NCBI RefSeq assembly: GCF_005048265.1
Contig: NZ_SUNH01000015.1
Span: forward strand, 1 to 64,000
Source of the DNA: Paracoccus hibiscisoli
Lineage (GTDB): Bacteria > Pseudomonadota > Alphaproteobacteria > Rhodobacterales > Rhodobacteraceae
Direction: 5' to 3'
Length of the DNA: 64,000 nt
Part shown: piece by piece, positions 17,787 to 28,205 of the stretch
Position numbering within the stretch: the stretch's first letter is position 1
Layout of the letters: every line of letters begins with the position of its first letter
Notes under the pieces: generated by a model
The model's database searches: none
The model's input: the letters and a program-made list of their open reading frames with translations, nothing else
What the model was told of the DNA's origin: nothing
Program-made: the position numbers and the translations under genes

Positions 17787-18739
17787 GGGGTGCTGCCATA
17801 TTGCGCCCGATAGCATTTCGAGAAATGCGACGGGCTGGAGAAGCCCGATGCCAGCGCGATCTCGATGATCGACATCTCGGTCTGCATCAACAGGTTGCGG
17901 GCCCGCGACAGGCGCGTCTCCATGTAATAACGTTTCGGACTGCGGTTCAGATAGCGGCGGAACAGACGCTCCAGCTGGCGGGTGGACATGCCCGCGTCCA
18001 AGGCCAGCTGGGCGGGGCTGATCGGGTCCTCAAGGTTCGCCTCCATCCGGGCGATCACGGCAGCCAGGCGCGGGTGGCGCACGCCGATGCGCGTCGGGAT
18101 CGACAGGCGCTGGCTGTCCTGATCGGTGCGGATCGCGGTGTGCAGCATCTGATCGGCCACGTCGGCGGCCAGCGCGTCGCCATGCGCCAGCGCGATCAGG
18201 TGCAGCATCAGGTCGATCGAACTGGTGCCCCCCGCCGCCGTCAGCCGGTTGCCGTCATGGACAAAGACCGACCGGAACAGGTCGACCTCGGGGAAGGCCT
18301 CGGCCAGGCCGTCGTGGTTCTCCCAGTGGATCGTGGCCTTGCGCCCGTCCAAGAGCCCCGCCTCGGCCAGGACCCAAGTGCCGGTGCAGACCGCGCCCAT
18401 CGCCGCGCCGCCGCGCGCCTGTCGGCGCAGCCAGGCCAGCACGGGGCGCGTCGCCTCGCGCGCGATGTCGGTGCCGCCACAGACGATCACGACCTCGTCC
18501 CGGCCCGGCGGGGGGGCGTCGGGGTCCAGGCCCGCATCGACCATCACCCGCGTGCCGTTCGAACAGGTCGCGCCGTCGGGCCGTGTGCCCACCAGCCGCC
18601 AGTCGAACAACACCCGCCCCGAGGCCCGGTTGGCCAGGCGCAACGGCTCGATCGCCGCCGTGAAGGGCAGCATGGTGAAACGGTTCAGCAACAGGAAGGT
18701 GAAGCGGCGCGGTTTGTCTGCAGGCGTTTGCGATGGCAT
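17753..18739 (-). CDS. GlxA family transcriptional regulator (DJ-1/PfpI plus AraC HTH)
   Basis: 328 residues. The N-terminal DJ-1/PfpI-like domain (about 12-180) has the nucleophile-elbow region [18 protein letters not shown] with a cysteine, then a C-terminal AraC/XylS double helix-turn-helix ([34 protein letters not shown] to the C-terminus). Proteins of this type control quaternary-amine or amino-acid catabolism (for example carnitine or glycine betaine genes); no such genes are adjacent. It is divergent from the DAHP synthase gene and overlaps ftsY by 34 bases at the 3' end. Confidence 0.9.
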   Translation of the reverse strand: MPSQTPADKPRRFTFLLLNRFTMLPFTAAIEPLRLANRASGRVLFDWRLVGTRPDGATCSNGTRVMVDAGLDPDAPPPGRDEVVIVCGGTDIAREATRPVLAWLRRQARGGAAMGAVCTGTWVLAEAGLLDGRKATIHWENHDGLAEAFPEVDLFRSVFVHDGNRLTAAGGTSSIDLMLHLIALAHGDALAADVADQMLHTAIRTDQDSQRLSIPTRIGVRHPRLAAVIARMEANLEDPISPAQLALDAGMSTRQLERLFRRYLNRSPKRYYMETRLSRARNLLMQTEMSIIEIALASGFSSPSHFSKCYRAQYGSTPYRERGTSSGA

Positions 18740-18886
18740 GGGGGCTGTCTTTGCGTGCGGTTCCGCCCGGCACCCAAACAGCCTTTTGACGCCACGGCAA
18801 GGGGCATGCGCCGCGCGGTCCGGCAGGCCTTTTCCTGCCCGGTGTTAGCGTTTATACCGGCGCTGCATTTTCAAGGAGCGCAGGAC

Positions 18887-20293
18887 ATGACGCAGCAGAT
18901 CCGCAAGACCGCCACCCAGACTTGGGACAAGGCCGGCTGGCGCGCCTATCCGCGCGTCCAGATGCCCGATTATACCGACGCGGCGGCGCTGAACGCGGTC
19001 GAGGATCAGCTGCGCCGCTATCCGCCTCTGGTCTTTGCCGGAGAGGCGCGGCGCCTCAAGGCGCAGCTGGCCGATGTGGCGGCGGGGCGCGGCTTCCTGC
19101 TGCAGGGCGGCGACTGCGCCGAGAGCTTTGGCGAATTCAGCGCCGACAACCTGCGCGACACCTTCAAGGTGCTGCTGCAGATGGCCGTGGTGCTGACCTG
19201 GGGCGCGCAGATGCCCGTGGTCAAGGTCGGCCGCATGGCGGGCCAGTTCGCCAAGCCGCGCAGCGCGCCCACCGAGGTCCTGGACGGGGTCGAGCTGCCC
19301 AGCTATCGCGGCGACATCATCAACGGCTTTGATTTCACGGCGCAATCGCGCATCCCCGATCCGCAGCGGATGCTGGCGGCCTATACGCAGGCGGCGGCGT
19401 CGCTGAACCTGCTGCGTGCGTTTTCCACGGGCGGTTTCGCCGACATGCACCGCGTCCAAAGCTGGATCGCCGATTTTGTCGACGGCCCCGAGGCCGCGAA
19501 ATACCGCGACATCGCGGGGCGCATCGGTGATGCGATGGCCTTCATGCAGGCGGCCGGTGTCAATTCCGACACCGCGCATCAGCTGTCCAAGGTCGATTTC
19601 TACACCAGCCACGAGGCGCTGCTGCTGGAGTACGAAGAGGCGCTGGCCCGCATCGATTCGACCACCGGCCTGCCGGTGGCGGGGTCGGGGCACATGCTGT
19701 GGATCGGCGACCGCACCCGTCAGCCCGATGGCGCGCATGTCGAATTCTGCCGCGGCGTGCAGAACCCCATCGGCCTGAAATGCGGCCCGACCACCACGGC
19801 GGACGACCTCAAGGTGCTGATGGCCAAGCTGAACCCGGAAAACGAGGCCGGTCGCCTGACGCTGATCGCGCGGTTTGGCGCGGGCAAGGTGGGCGACCAC
19901 CTGCCGCGCCTGATCGAGGCCGTCCGGGCCGAGGGCGCGAATGTCGTCTGGTCCTGCGATCCGATGCACGGCAATGTCATCAAGTCGTCCACCGGCTACA
20001 AGACGCGCGCGTTCGATTCGATCCTGCGCGAGGTCCGCGAGTTCTTTGCGATCCACAAGGCCGAGGGCACGATCCCCGGCGGCGTGCATTTCGAGATGAC
20101 CGGCAAGGACGTGACCGAATGCACCGGCGGCGTCCGCGCCGTGACCGACGAGGATCTGTCCGACCGCTATCACACCGCCTGCGATCCGCGCCTGAACGCC
20201 AGCCAGTCGCTGGAGCTGGCCTTCCTGGTGGCAGAGGAACTGCGCGCCCGGCGCGAGGATGCGGCCCCGGCGCGCACCGCCGCCGCCATCTGA
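18887..20293 (+). CDS. Class II 3-deoxy-7-phosphoheptulonate synthase
   Basis: Condenses phosphoenolpyruvate and erythrose 4-phosphate to DAHP, the entry to the shikimate pathway. The 468-residue length and motifs ([73 protein letters not shown]) mark the plant/AroA-II type, unrelated in sequence to E. coli AroFGH. The ATG at 18887 follows AAGGAGCG. A terminator follows. aroK and aroB lie 8 kb away in the same window. Confidence 0.95.
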   Translation: MTQQIRKTATQTWDKAGWRAYPRVQMPDYTDAAALNAVEDQLRRYPPLVFAGEARRLKAQLADVAAGRGFLLQGGDCAESFGEFSADNLRDTFKVLLQMAVVLTWGAQMPVVKVGRMAGQFAKPRSAPTEVLDGVELPSYRGDIINGFDFTAQSRIPDPQRMLAAYTQAAASLNLLRAFSTGGFADMHRVQSWIADFVDGPEAAKYRDIAGRIGDAMAFMQAAGVNSDTAHQLSKVDFYTSHEALLLEYEEALARIDSTTGLPVAGSGHMLWIGDRTRQPDGAHVEFCRGVQNPIGLKCGPTTTADDLKVLMAKLNPENEAGRLTLIARFGAGKVGDHLPRLIEAVRAEGANVVWSCDPMHGNVIKSSTGYKTRAFDSILREVREFFAIHKAEGTIPGGVHFEMTGKDVTECTGGVRAVTDEDLSDRYHTACDPRLNASQSLELAFLVAEELRARREDAAPARTAAAI

Positions 20294-20298
20294 TACCG

Positions 20299-20326
20299 AA
20301 AGGCCCCGCCGATGCGGGGCCTTTTC
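20299..20326 (+). terminator. Terminator after DAHP synthase, overlapping the convergent gene's stop
   Basis: AAAGGCCCCGC / GCGGGGCCTTT with the 4-nt loop CGAT and a T-run. The sequence is symmetric enough to work both ways, and the stop of the convergent acyltransferase gene (20325-20327) lies in its arm. Confidence 0.85.
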
Positions 20327-21194
20327 ATTTCCAGCGGCGATGGACCCAGAACCATTGGTCCATGTGCCGCCTGACCAGCATCTCCAGATCGTCGTTCAGC
20401 GCCTGCATCATCACCCGCGGCTCATCCGGGGCAACGGGTGCACCCACATGCACGCGAAACGACAGGCCGTCCGGCTGGCGGATGCCGCAGATGGGCACCA
20501 GCAGCGCGTCATAGCGGCGCGCCAGTTCCGCAGGCGTCAGCACCGTGCGCGTGGGCAGGTCAAAGAACCGCAGCTCGGCCCCCTCGCGGTCGAACTGGTC
20601 GAACCCCAGGGCCAGCCAGCCGCCGCCCTTCAGGAACCGCAGCATCGCCGACAGGCCCGACCGGCCGCGTGGGAACAGCGGCTCGGCGATGGCGGTGATG
20701 GCGGGGACATAATGGCGGTTGAACGCTTCGTTGTTCATGGGGCGGTAAAGCGCGCCTACCGGCCAGCCGCGCCCGGCCAGCGCGGCGCGCATGGCGTCGT
20801 AATTGCCGAAATGCGCGCAGGCCAGGATGACGGGTCGGTGACTGTCCAGCGCCGCCTCCAGCGCGGGCAGGCCCGGCCCCTCCAGCGGGTCGGCGCGGCG
20901 GATGCGGTCGGTGAATGCGTCGCCCGAATAGATCTCGGCCAGGGACCGGCCTGCATTGTCGGGGACGGCGCGGACTAGTGCCTCCACCTCGGCGGCGGGC
21001 AGGTCGGGGCGGGCCAGGGCCAGGTTGTCGCGGATGCGCCGCCGCCATCCCGCGACCGGCGCGATCACATGCGCGAACACCCAGCCCATCGCCGGGATGC
21101 GCCGATGATAGGGCAGCAGGCGCGCCAGCCCCATGACCGCCAGAAAGGCGCCGTTCGCCAGGCGGTCGGTCAGCGTGGATCGGTCGTCGCGCAT
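20325..21194 (-). CDS. Lysophospholipid / lauroyl acyltransferase family protein (LpxL/HtrB-like)
   Basis: 289 residues with the LPLAT-HtrB layout: an N-terminal hydrophobic anchor (LANGAFLAVMGLARLLPYH), then the acyl-transfer motif H-X4-D in ACAHFGNYDAMRAAL and the basic-aromatic stretch VGALYRPMNN. Family members acylate lipid A or related lipids at the inner membrane. In Rhodobacterales similar genes also take part in ornithine-lipid or lysophospholipid acylation, so the acceptor is open. The start at 21194 lies 25 bases inside the upstream EamA gene, so the two are coupled. Confidence 0.82.
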   Translation of the reverse strand: MRDDRSTLTDRLANGAFLAVMGLARLLPYHRRIPAMGWVFAHVIAPVAGWRRRIRDNLALARPDLPAAEVEALVRAVPDNAGRSLAEIYSGDAFTDRIRRADPLEGPGLPALEAALDSHRPVILACAHFGNYDAMRAALAGRGWPVGALYRPMNNEAFNRHYVPAITAIAEPLFPRGRSGLSAMLRFLKGGGWLALGFDQFDREGAELRFFDLPTRTVLTPAELARRYDALLVPICGIRQPDGLSFRVHVGAPVAPDEPRVMMQALNDDLEMLVRRHMDQWFWVHRRWK

Positions 21195-22114
21195 GATGCC
21201 TCCTTGGCGGCACGGGCCTCTCGGGACCATACATAGAGGCCCGCGGCCACGATGATCGCGGCCCCCGCGACGGTCCACAGATCGGGCAGCTGGCCAAAGA
21301 ACACATAGCCCCACAGCCCGGCCCAGATCAGCCCGGTATAGCCGAAAGGCGCAAGCGCCCCCGCCTCGGCCGCGCTGAAGGCCTTGACCAGCAGATATTG
21401 GCTGATGGTGCCAAAGATGGCCAGCGCCGCAAAGGCCCACAGATCGCCCACAGCCACCGGCTGCCAGAACATCGGCACCACCAGGCTGGAGGCGATGGTG
21501 CCCACCACCGCCGACCACAGGACCGAGGTGGCCACCGAATCGGCCCGCACGATCCGCGTCAGCAGCGCGCCCGCCGAATAGGTGAAGGCCCCCGCCAGCG
21601 GCAGCAGGGCGGCGGGCTGGAACACGCCCAGGCCGGGGCGGATGATCAGCATGGCGCCGACCAGCGCGACGGCGATGCCCGCCAGACGGCGCACACCGAT
21701 CCGTTCGCCCAGAAACAGCGCCGCACCCAGGGTGATCAGGACCGGGTTCAGGTCCATGATCGCCGTGGCCTCTGCCAGGCCGATATATTGCAGCGAGGTG
21801 AAGAACAGCGTGACCGAGCCCAGCTGCATGATCGCGCGCGCGAATTGCGTGCCCGGCTGGCGCGTGCGCAGCAAGGGCAGCATCGCGCCGCGAAAGATCA
21901 GCGCAAAGATCAGCAGGTTGCCGATAAATCGCGCCCAGATGACCTGGGCGGGGTGATAGGTCTGCGTCAGGTGCTTGGCCGTGGCATCCATCAGCGTGAA
22001 TCCCAGGATCGCCGCCAGCAGCAGCGCGATGCCCCGCGCCTGGTCCGATCCGGGGCGGCGCAACCCGTCCCGTTCGCGGCCCATCAGGGCAAAGGCCCGC
22101 GCCAGCACCCGCAT
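21170..22114 (-). CDS. DMT-superfamily (EamA) transporter
   Basis: 314 residues with ten hydrophobic segments in two EamA halves; the first half begins ARGIALLLAAILGFTLMDATAKHL and the second around PAALLPLAGAFTYSAGALLTRIV. Such proteins export amino acids, nucleosides or other metabolites across the inner membrane; the substrate cannot be deduced. It overlaps the acyltransferase gene downstream. A 9-bp stem-loop separates it from tkt upstream. Confidence 0.88.
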   Translation of the reverse strand: MRVLARAFALMGRERDGLRRPGSDQARGIALLLAAILGFTLMDATAKHLTQTYHPAQVIWARFIGNLLIFALIFRGAMLPLLRTRQPGTQFARAIMQLGSVTLFFTSLQYIGLAEATAIMDLNPVLITLGAALFLGERIGVRRLAGIAVALVGAMLIIRPGLGVFQPAALLPLAGAFTYSAGALLTRIVRADSVATSVLWSAVVGTIASSLVVPMFWQPVAVGDLWAFAALAIFGTISQYLLVKAFSAAEAGALAPFGYTGLIWAGLWGYVFFGQLPDLWTVAGAAIIVAAGLYVWSREARAAKEASCATTDPR

Positions 22115-22133
22115 CAGCGCGCGGCCCGGCGAT

Positions 22134-22156
22134 CACCGGGGCAGGCCGCCCCGGTG
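22134..22156. other. Stem-loop between tkt and EamA genes
   Basis: CACCGGGGC / GCCCCGGTG is a perfect 9-bp stem with a 5-nt loop, just after the tkt stop in the minus direction. There is no T-run, so it is at best a weak or processing hairpin. Confidence 0.45.
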
Positions 22157-22178
22157 GCACCGCATGCGGCGGCTGGCG

Positions 22179-24197
22179 TCACAAAAGCGCCTTGGCGCGC
22201 TCCACCACGGCTTCGGCGGTGATGCCGAAATCCTTGTAGAGGTCGGGCGCGGGGCCGGACGCGCCGAACCCCTCCATGCCGACAAAGGCCGACCGCTCCT
22301 CGTTCCCGCGCTCGCCCAGCAGCAGCCACTCCCAGGGCTGGCGCACGGCGGCCTCGATGGCGATGCGGACGGTGTTCGCGGGCAGGACCTCGGCGCGATA
22401 GGCCTTGTCCTGGTCGCGGAACAGCTCCATCGACGGGACCGACACGACGCGGGTCGCGATGCCCTGGGCCTCCAGCGCGTCGCGGGCGGCGACGGCGATC
22501 TCGACCTCAGAGCCGGTGGCCATCAGCACGACCTTGGCCTCTGCGCTGGCCTCGCGCAGGACATAGGCGCCCTTGGCGGTCAGGTTCTCGGCCGTTGCCT
22601 CTCGCAGCAGCGGCAGGTTCTGGCGCGACAAAGCCAGGACCGAGGGCGTCGCGTCCTGCGACAGGGCGATCTCCCAGGCCTCGGCGGTCTCGATCTGGTC
22701 GCAGGGGCGGAAGGTCAGCGTGTTGGGCGTGGCGCGGCAGATCGCCAGATGCTCGACCGGCTGGTGGGTCGGGCCGTCCTCGCCCAGGCCGATGCTGTCA
22801 TGAGTCATGACATAGACGACCGGCAGCCCCATCAGCGACGACAGCCGCATGGCGCCGCGCGCATAGTCGGTAAAGGTCAGGAACGTCCCGCCATAGGGCC
22901 GGAATCCGCCATGCAGCCAGATGCCGTTCATCGCCGCTGCCATGCCGTGTTCACGGATGCCGTAATGGATGTAGCGGCCCATGCGGTTGTCGGGCGCGAA
23001 CACGCCCTGACCGCCGGTCTTGGTGTTGTTCGACCCGGTCAGGTCCGCCGATCCGCCGAAATTCTCGGGCATCTCGGCATTCAGAACCTCCAGCACGTTC
23101 TCACTGGCCTTGCGGGTGGCGACCTTGGGCTTGGCCTCCAGGGTCTGCACCTTGAAGGCGTCGATGATCGCGTTCAGGCGCGGGTTCGCTTCGGTCCCGA
23201 TGCGGCGGGCGAAATCGTTGCGGGCCGCGTCGTCCAGCGCGTCCACGCGGTCGTTCCAGGCGGCACGGGCGGTCGCGCCGCGCTGGCCGATGGCGCGCCA
23301 GTCGGCGACCACCTGGTTGGGGATGTGGAACGGCTCGTGGCTCCAGCCATAGGCCTCGCGGGTGGCCGCGATCTCGTCCTTGCCCAGTGGCGATCCGTGG
23401 GCCTTGCTGCTGTCGGCCTTGTTCGGCGCGCCGAAACCGATGATGGTCTTGCAATCGACCAGCGTCGGGCGGCCGTCATCCTGCGCGGCCAGGGTCAGGG
23501 CGCGGTCGATATCGGCGGCGTCATGGCCGTCGCAGGACAGCACCCGCCACCCGGCGGCGGCAAAGCGGGCGTGCTGATCGGTGCGGTCCGACAGGCTGAC
23601 GCGGCCGTCGATCGTGATGTCGTTGTTGTCCCACAGCACGATCAGGCGGCCCAGCTGCTGGTGGCCGGCCAGGGCGATGGCCTCGTGGCTGATGCCCTCC
23701 ATCAGGCAGCCGTCGCCGGCGATGACCCAGGTGCGGTGGTCGCACAGATCAGCCCCGAACTCCGCACGCATCGCCTCCTCGGCGATGGCGAAGCCGACGG
23801 CCGTGGCCAGGCCCTGACCCAGGGGGCCGGTGGTGGTCTCGACCCCCTCGACATGGCCGTATTCCGGATGGCCCGCGGTGATCGCGCCCAGCTGGCGGAA
23901 ATTGCGGACCTGATCCAGCGTCATCTGCTCATAGCCGGTCAGGTGCAGCAGCGAATAGATCAGCATCGACCCGTGGCCCGCTGACAGGATGAACCGGTCG
24001 CGGTCGAACCAGTGCGGGGCGCTGGCGTCGAATTTCAGGTGGTTGCGGAACAGGACCGTAGCGACATCGGCCATGCCCATCGGCATGCCGGGATGGCCGG
24101 AATTGGCGGCCTCGACCGCATCCATGGACAGCACGCGGATCGCGCTGGCCAGGGTCCAGTGGTCGGGGTCGGCAGAGCGGCGGGCGGCGATATCCAT
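22179..24197 (-). CDS. tkt: Transketolase
   Basis: Thiamine-diphosphate enzyme moving two-carbon ketol units between pentose and triose/tetrose phosphates; it supplies erythrose 4-phosphate to the DAHP synthase encoded nearby. 672 residues. Features: [14 protein letters not shown] near the N-terminus, [14 protein letters not shown], the ThDP motif [13 protein letters not shown] through to [11 protein letters not shown], then the Pyr domain with [19 protein letters not shown]. The ATG at 24197 gives the standard N-terminus. It could be a cbbT-like isozyme, but no Calvin-cycle genes adjoin. Confidence 0.96.
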   Translation of the reverse strand: MDIAARRSADPDHWTLASAIRVLSMDAVEAANSGHPGMPMGMADVATVLFRNHLKFDASAPHWFDRDRFILSAGHGSMLIYSLLHLTGYEQMTLDQVRNFRQLGAITAGHPEYGHVEGVETTTGPLGQGLATAVGFAIAEEAMRAEFGADLCDHRTWVIAGDGCLMEGISHEAIALAGHQQLGRLIVLWDNNDITIDGRVSLSDRTDQHARFAAAGWRVLSCDGHDAADIDRALTLAAQDDGRPTLVDCKTIIGFGAPNKADSSKAHGSPLGKDEIAATREAYGWSHEPFHIPNQVVADWRAIGQRGATARAAWNDRVDALDDAARNDFARRIGTEANPRLNAIIDAFKVQTLEAKPKVATRKASENVLEVLNAEMPENFGGSADLTGSNNTKTGGQGVFAPDNRMGRYIHYGIREHGMAAAMNGIWLHGGFRPYGGTFLTFTDYARGAMRLSSLMGLPVVYVMTHDSIGLGEDGPTHQPVEHLAICRATPNTLTFRPCDQIETAEAWEIALSQDATPSVLALSRQNLPLLREATAENLTAKGAYVLREASAEAKVVLMATGSEVEIAVAARDALEAQGIATRVVSVPSMELFRDQDKAYRAEVLPANTVRIAIEAAVRQPWEWLLLGERGNEERSAFVGMEGFGASGPAPDLYKDFGITAEAVVERAKALL

Positions 24198-24282
24198 GGC
24201 GAAATCCTTGCGGGACTGGGGGACATGTGAATGCGGTTACGCGGCGTTGTTAGGGGCTTGGCCGCGCGGTTGCAAGACGCGC

Positions 24283-25605
24283 TCAGCCCTGGGGCTTGGG
24301 GGTCAGGGGGCGCACCCGCAGGCGACTGATGCGGTTCTCCCGACGCGTCACCACCTCGAACCGATAGCCCGCGAAACTGAACACCTGCCCCTGTTCGGGG
24401 ATCGACTGCGCCATGTGGATCACCAGGCCCGCGATGGTGTTGGCCTCGTCATCGGGCAGATCCCAGTCCAGCTGGCGGTTCAGGTCGCGGATCGTCATGC
24501 CACCCTCGACCAGATAATCGCCGCTGGCATTGGGCTTCAGCGTCTGGTCCTCTTCGGTGTCGTGTTCGTCGGCGATCTCTCCGACGATCTCCTCCAGGAT
24601 GTCCTCCAGCGTGATCAGACCGCGCAAGCTGCCGTATTCGTCCACGACCAACGCGAAATGCGTGCGCCGCTTGAGGAATTCGCGCATCTGTTCGTCCAGA
24701 GCGCTGGTCTCGGGCACGAAATAGGGGGGCATGACCACGGTCATCAGGTCGAACTGACGGGCGGCGGCGGCATCGTCGGCATTGCGCACGGCGCGGTTCA
24801 CGGCGCGCAGCAGGTCCTTGGCATGGACCACGCCCACGATGTTCTCGCGCTCCTCGCGATAGACGGGCAGGCGGGTGTGGGGGCTGGCCAGGACGGTCTC
24901 CAGGATCTTGGCGGGGGGCAGGTCGGCGTCGATCATCTGGATCTCGCTGCGGTGGCGCATGATCTCCTCGACGGTGCGGTTGCCCAGATCCAGGGCGCCC
25001 AGCAGGCGGTCGCGATCCTCCTTGTTGACGGCGCCTTGCGCGTGACCCAGGGACAGCGCGCCCTCGATCTCCTCCTCAAGGGAGAACATGTGCTTGCCCG
25101 GATCGGTCTTGAGGCCCGCCACCGCAAGCATGACGTTCACGATGGCGCGCACCACGCTGACGATGGGGGCCAGCACGATGGTCAGGATGCGGATCGGGCG
25201 GGCCACCCGGCTGGCCACGGTCTCGGGCGCCGAGATGGCATAGGTCTTGGGCATCACCTCGGAAAAGATCAGCACCAGCACGGTCATGACCAGCGTGGCG
25301 ATGGCCACGCCGCTGGCGCCCAACAGGCGGGTGAACAGCGCGGTGGCCAGGCTGGCGGCCAGGATGTTGACCACGTTGTTGCCCAGCAGGATCGCGCCGA
25401 TCAGGCGTTCGCTGTCGGCGGTGATGCGGACGGCGGCCTCGGCCCCGGTATCGCCCTTGTCGGCACGGGCGCGCAGCTTGGCCTTGCTGGCGGCGGTCAG
25501 CGCGGTCTCGGACCCCGAGAAAAAGGCCGACAGCATCAGGCAGATCACGATCGCCCCCGCCGTCATGAGGGTTGCGACATCCAGCGCGGTCATCAGGTCG
25601 TCCAT
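24283..25605 (-). CDS. HlyC/CorC (CNNM-type) membrane protein with CBS domains
   Basis: 440 residues. A DUF21/CNNM transmembrane domain with four hydrophobic helices (about 10-170, including SAFFSGSETALTAAS), a CBS pair (about 205-340, with HTRLPVYREERENIVGVVHAKDLL and FALVVDEYGSLRGLITLEDILEEIVGEI) and a C-terminal CorC_HlyC domain ending after IAGLVIHM. Relatives take part in magnesium/cobalt efflux or resistance. Its start overlaps the end of xerD by 13 bases, so the two are co-expressed. Confidence 0.9.
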   Translation of the reverse strand: MDDLMTALDVATLMTAGAIVICLMLSAFFSGSETALTAASKAKLRARADKGDTGAEAAVRITADSERLIGAILLGNNVVNILAASLATALFTRLLGASGVAIATLVMTVLVLIFSEVMPKTYAISAPETVASRVARPIRILTIVLAPIVSVVRAIVNVMLAVAGLKTDPGKHMFSLEEEIEGALSLGHAQGAVNKEDRDRLLGALDLGNRTVEEIMRHRSEIQMIDADLPPAKILETVLASPHTRLPVYREERENIVGVVHAKDLLRAVNRAVRNADDAAAARQFDLMTVVMPPYFVPETSALDEQMREFLKRRTHFALVVDEYGSLRGLITLEDILEEIVGEIADEHDTEEDQTLKPNASGDYLVEGGMTIRDLNRQLDWDLPDDEANTIAGLVIHMAQSIPEQGQVFSFAGYRFEVVTRRENRISRLRVRPLTPKPQG

Positions 25606-26582
25606 GGGGTCCTGTTCGGGTCAAGGGGATGATCATCCACCGCCACGGGGCGCGCCAGCGGATGATGGTTCAGAACGAGATCGCGCATGCGGTGGTTCAA
25701 CACATGCGTATAGATTTCGGTAGAGCCCAGATCGGCATGGCCCAGCAGCATCTGGATGCTGCGCAGATCGGCGCCGCCCTCCAGCAGATGCGTGGCAAAG
25801 GCGTGGCGGATAACATGCGGCGTGACCTGGGCGGGGTCGATGCCGGCGGCGATCGCCATCTGTCCCAGCAGCCGCGAAAAGCTCTGCCGCGGCAGGTGGC
25901 CCGCGGCACCCGGCGCGGGGAACAGCCAGCGCGCGCCCTTTCCCGCCAGCAGGCGCGCCATGGCACTGCCGTGCGGGGCCGCGTCGCGCACCGCCAGCCA
26001 GTCGCGCAGCGCGGCCCGCGCCGCCTGGCCCAGGGGGACCATGCGGTCCTTGCCGCCCTTGCCGCGGATCACCAGCACCGCCGGATCGCCCCGGCAGCCC
26101 GAAACCGGCAGGCTGACCAGCTCGCTGACGCGCATGCCGGTGGCATACAGCATCTCGATCAGGCACAGGTTGCGGCTGCGGTCGGCGGGGGTGCGCCCGA
26201 TGCCGGGGGCGGCGTCCAGCAGCGCCTGGATCTGGTCCTGCGTCAGCGTGCGCGGGATGCGCTGCGACCGGCCGGGGCCCGCGATGCGGATGGCGGGGTC
26301 GTCCTCGCGCCAACCCTCCTCCAGGGCGAAGCGGGTGAACTGGCGGATGGCCGACAGGCGGCGCGCGCGCGTGGCCCGCGACAGGCCCTGCGCGTCGCAA
26401 TGGGCCAGGTAATCCTCGACCTGCTCGCGCGTCAACGTGGCCAGCGTCAATCCGCGCGGCCCCAGCCAGTCCGACAGGTCGCGCAGGTCGCGACCGTAAG
26501 CCAGCAGCGTGTTGCGCGCGGCCCCGGCCTCGGCGGCCTGGGCATCCAGAAAGGCGCCGATGGCCTGATGATCGCGGCTCAT
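25593..26582 (-). CDS. xerD: Tyrosine recombinase XerD
   Basis: Resolves chromosome dimers at dif with XerC under FtsK control. 329 residues with a SAM-like N-terminal domain and the catalytic set: Arg in ATGMRVSELVSL, Lys in RGKGGKDRMVPL, H-V-I-R-H in TPHVIRHAFATHLL, His in MLLGHADLGSTEIYTHV and the nucleophilic Tyr in IYTHV. It is part of the exported-protein/xerD/CorC operon, overlapping the gene on each side. The single-copy housekeeping context argues against a phage integrase. Confidence 0.92.
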   Translation of the reverse strand: MSRDHQAIGAFLDAQAAEAGAARNTLLAYGRDLRDLSDWLGPRGLTLATLTREQVEDYLAHCDAQGLSRATRARRLSAIRQFTRFALEEGWREDDPAIRIAGPGRSQRIPRTLTQDQIQALLDAAPGIGRTPADRSRNLCLIEMLYATGMRVSELVSLPVSGCRGDPAVLVIRGKGGKDRMVPLGQAARAALRDWLAVRDAAPHGSAMARLLAGKGARWLFPAPGAAGHLPRQSFSRLLGQMAIAAGIDPAQVTPHVIRHAFATHLLEGGADLRSIQMLLGHADLGSTEIYTHVLNHRMRDLVLNHHPLARPVAVDDHPLDPNRTPWTT

Positions 26583-28048
26583 TGCGGGGCCTGGATCTGC
26601 GGCAGCAACGCGATCTGGGTCTGGGCGCGGTCTGCGTCATGGCCCAGTCCCAGGGCGCGCAACATGGCGATGCCGCGCCCGGCACGGGCCAGATCGCCCT
26701 CCAGGGCGGCGTCGATATCGGCCATCGCGGTCAGCAGCGCCTCGCCGCGCTGTGCGGCGGGGGGCGTGGGGACGGGGGCCGACATCTCGGGGGCGGGGTC
26801 GGGCAGGGGCGCGTCCGGCAGGCCCGCCCAGGCCCGCAGCAGGTCGGCCACCTCGCGCGCGCGCGGATCGGGAATGTCGGCGGGCAGATCGCCCGCGACC
26901 ATCCCCGCCAGCAGATCGGCCATGCCCGCCCGGCGGAATTCGTCAAAGGCGCGGGGCAGGGCCTGCGCCAGATCGCCGCCGGTCAGCGCGGCCTCCAGCG
27001 TGCGCATGACGCCCGCGCGTTCCCAGACACCGCCCGATGCGGCGGGGCGCTGTTCGCCATAGATCTGGCGCAGGGTCGCGGCGGGCAGGGCGCCGGTGCG
27101 GGCCAGACGCTCGGCCGCCTCCAGCCGCGCCTTGAAGCCGCTGTTCAGCCGCAAATCCGATTGCGCGAAAGCCACCGGTAGCGACAGCGTCGGCAGCGGC
27201 TGGCCCACGGCCTCGTGGATGCGGAAATCCAGGGGCGTCATGCGTTCGGCCGGTTCCAGCAGGTCGGCGGTATCGACGAAGGCATCGTCCAGGAAATGCG
27301 TCAGCAGGATCGCCTGGCGTTCGTCGATCAGGCCAAGCGCCTCGGCGCCGTGCAGGCTGACGGCGGCGGCGGCCCAGTCCCCGGTCTGCGCCAGGCAAAA
27401 GATACGCGCCGCGAAACTGGGCGCGATGCCGGGCGTGCCGTTCATGATGGCGCAGGCGCGGCCCTCATCGCCCTCCAGCAGGGCGATGTCGAACATCCGG
27501 CGAAAGATCTCGGGCTGGCCGGGGCCTGCGGCGACCAGCAGGGCCTGCGCCTCCTCCAGCGCGCCCATATCCAGCAGGCGATCGGCGCGGGCCAGGAACA
27601 GCTGGCCGCGCGTCTCTCCGTTTCCGGTGGGCGGGGCCAGCTGCGCGGTCAGCAGGCGGCGCATCAGCGCCTGCATGGATTGCAGCCGCGCGGGCGTGGC
27701 CAGCACCATCCGCGACAGCACCTGCGGATCGCTGCCCGCCCACAGATCGACGGGCAGACCCGCACGGCGCGGGCTTTGCGTGCCGGTCTGGTCGGGGTCG
27801 CCCTGATCCAGGCGCGTGACCTGCACCGGGCCGACTGCGCCGCTGGTCGCCACCGCCTGCGGGCGTGCGCCGGGCCGGGGGGGCGGGATATCGCCCGGAC
27901 GCCAGGCCGAGCTTTCGCGCGCGGGGCCGCGCACGCTGCCCGACAGCCAGTCGCTGGCCGACAGCGGCTGCTGCTGCGCGCCGCCCGCGACGGGCAGCAG
28001 CGCCAGTCCCAAGGCCAGGGCCAGAACGGGTCGGATGTCAGTTGCCAT
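26579..28048 (-). CDS. Exported hypothetical protein, alpha-helical
   Basis: 489 residues beginning with a signal peptide (MATDIRPVLALALGLALLPVAGGAQQ). After a Pro/Arg-rich stretch the protein is Ala/Leu-rich and helical, with TPR-like regularity (ALLVAAGPGQPEIFRRMFDIALLEGDEGRACAIMN region), suggesting a periplasmic scaffold. No catalytic motif is seen. Its stop overlaps the xerD start by four bases and its start overlaps the small membrane-protein gene by 11, so it belongs to that operon. Related unknown proteins upstream of xerD occur in Rhodobacterales from memory. Confidence 0.75.
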   Translation of the reverse strand: MATDIRPVLALALGLALLPVAGGAQQQPLSASDWLSGSVRGPARESSAWRPGDIPPPRPGARPQAVATSGAVGPVQVTRLDQGDPDQTGTQSPRRAGLPVDLWAGSDPQVLSRMVLATPARLQSMQALMRRLLTAQLAPPTGNGETRGQLFLARADRLLDMGALEEAQALLVAAGPGQPEIFRRMFDIALLEGDEGRACAIMNGTPGIAPSFAARIFCLAQTGDWAAAAVSLHGAEALGLIDERQAILLTHFLDDAFVDTADLLEPAERMTPLDFRIHEAVGQPLPTLSLPVAFAQSDLRLNSGFKARLEAAERLARTGALPAATLRQIYGEQRPAASGGVWERAGVMRTLEAALTGGDLAQALPRAFDEFRRAGMADLLAGMVAGDLPADIPDPRAREVADLLRAWAGLPDAPLPDPAPEMSAPVPTPPAAQRGEALLTAMADIDAALEGDLARAGRGIAMLRALGLGHDADRAQTQIALLPQIQAPQ

Positions 28049-28205
28049 CGGTCGCGGGGGCCGGTTCTGCGGCGGTGGGGGCGTTCAGTTGCAGGGGGCT
28101 GCGCACTTCCTGACGGGTGGGGGCCATGTCGCCGAAATAGGCATAGCCCGCCAGGCCGATCAGGCCCGCCAGAATCAGCACCACCAGCAGTTTCAACATC
28201 CGCAT
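28038..28205 (-). CDS. Small single-pass membrane protein
   Basis: 55 residues: MRMLKLLVVLILAGLIGLAGYAYFGDM forms one membrane helix, and the rest (about 28-55) is a Pro/Ala/Thr-rich tail. The ATG at 28205 is preceded by AAAGGCG; an upstream in-frame ATG would add a charged, non-coding-looking extension. It is the first gene of the leftward operon with the exported protein, xerD and the CorC-like gene. Function unknown; it may anchor or assist the exported protein next to it. Confidence 0.7.
   Translation of the reverse strand: MRMLKLLVVLILAGLIGLAGYAYFGDMAPTRQEVRSPLQLNAPTAAEPAPATDGN

Noticed and set aside
18844..18857. TGTTAGCGTTTATA before DAHP synthase as another CceR site
   Set aside because: Only the left half fits; right half is poor and the gene is not in that pathway, so chance is likely.
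17801..18886. Open frame upstream of, and in phase with, the DAHP synthase start
   Set aside because: It is antisense to the GlxA-type regulator; the enzyme begins at the ATG after AAGGAGCG at 18887.
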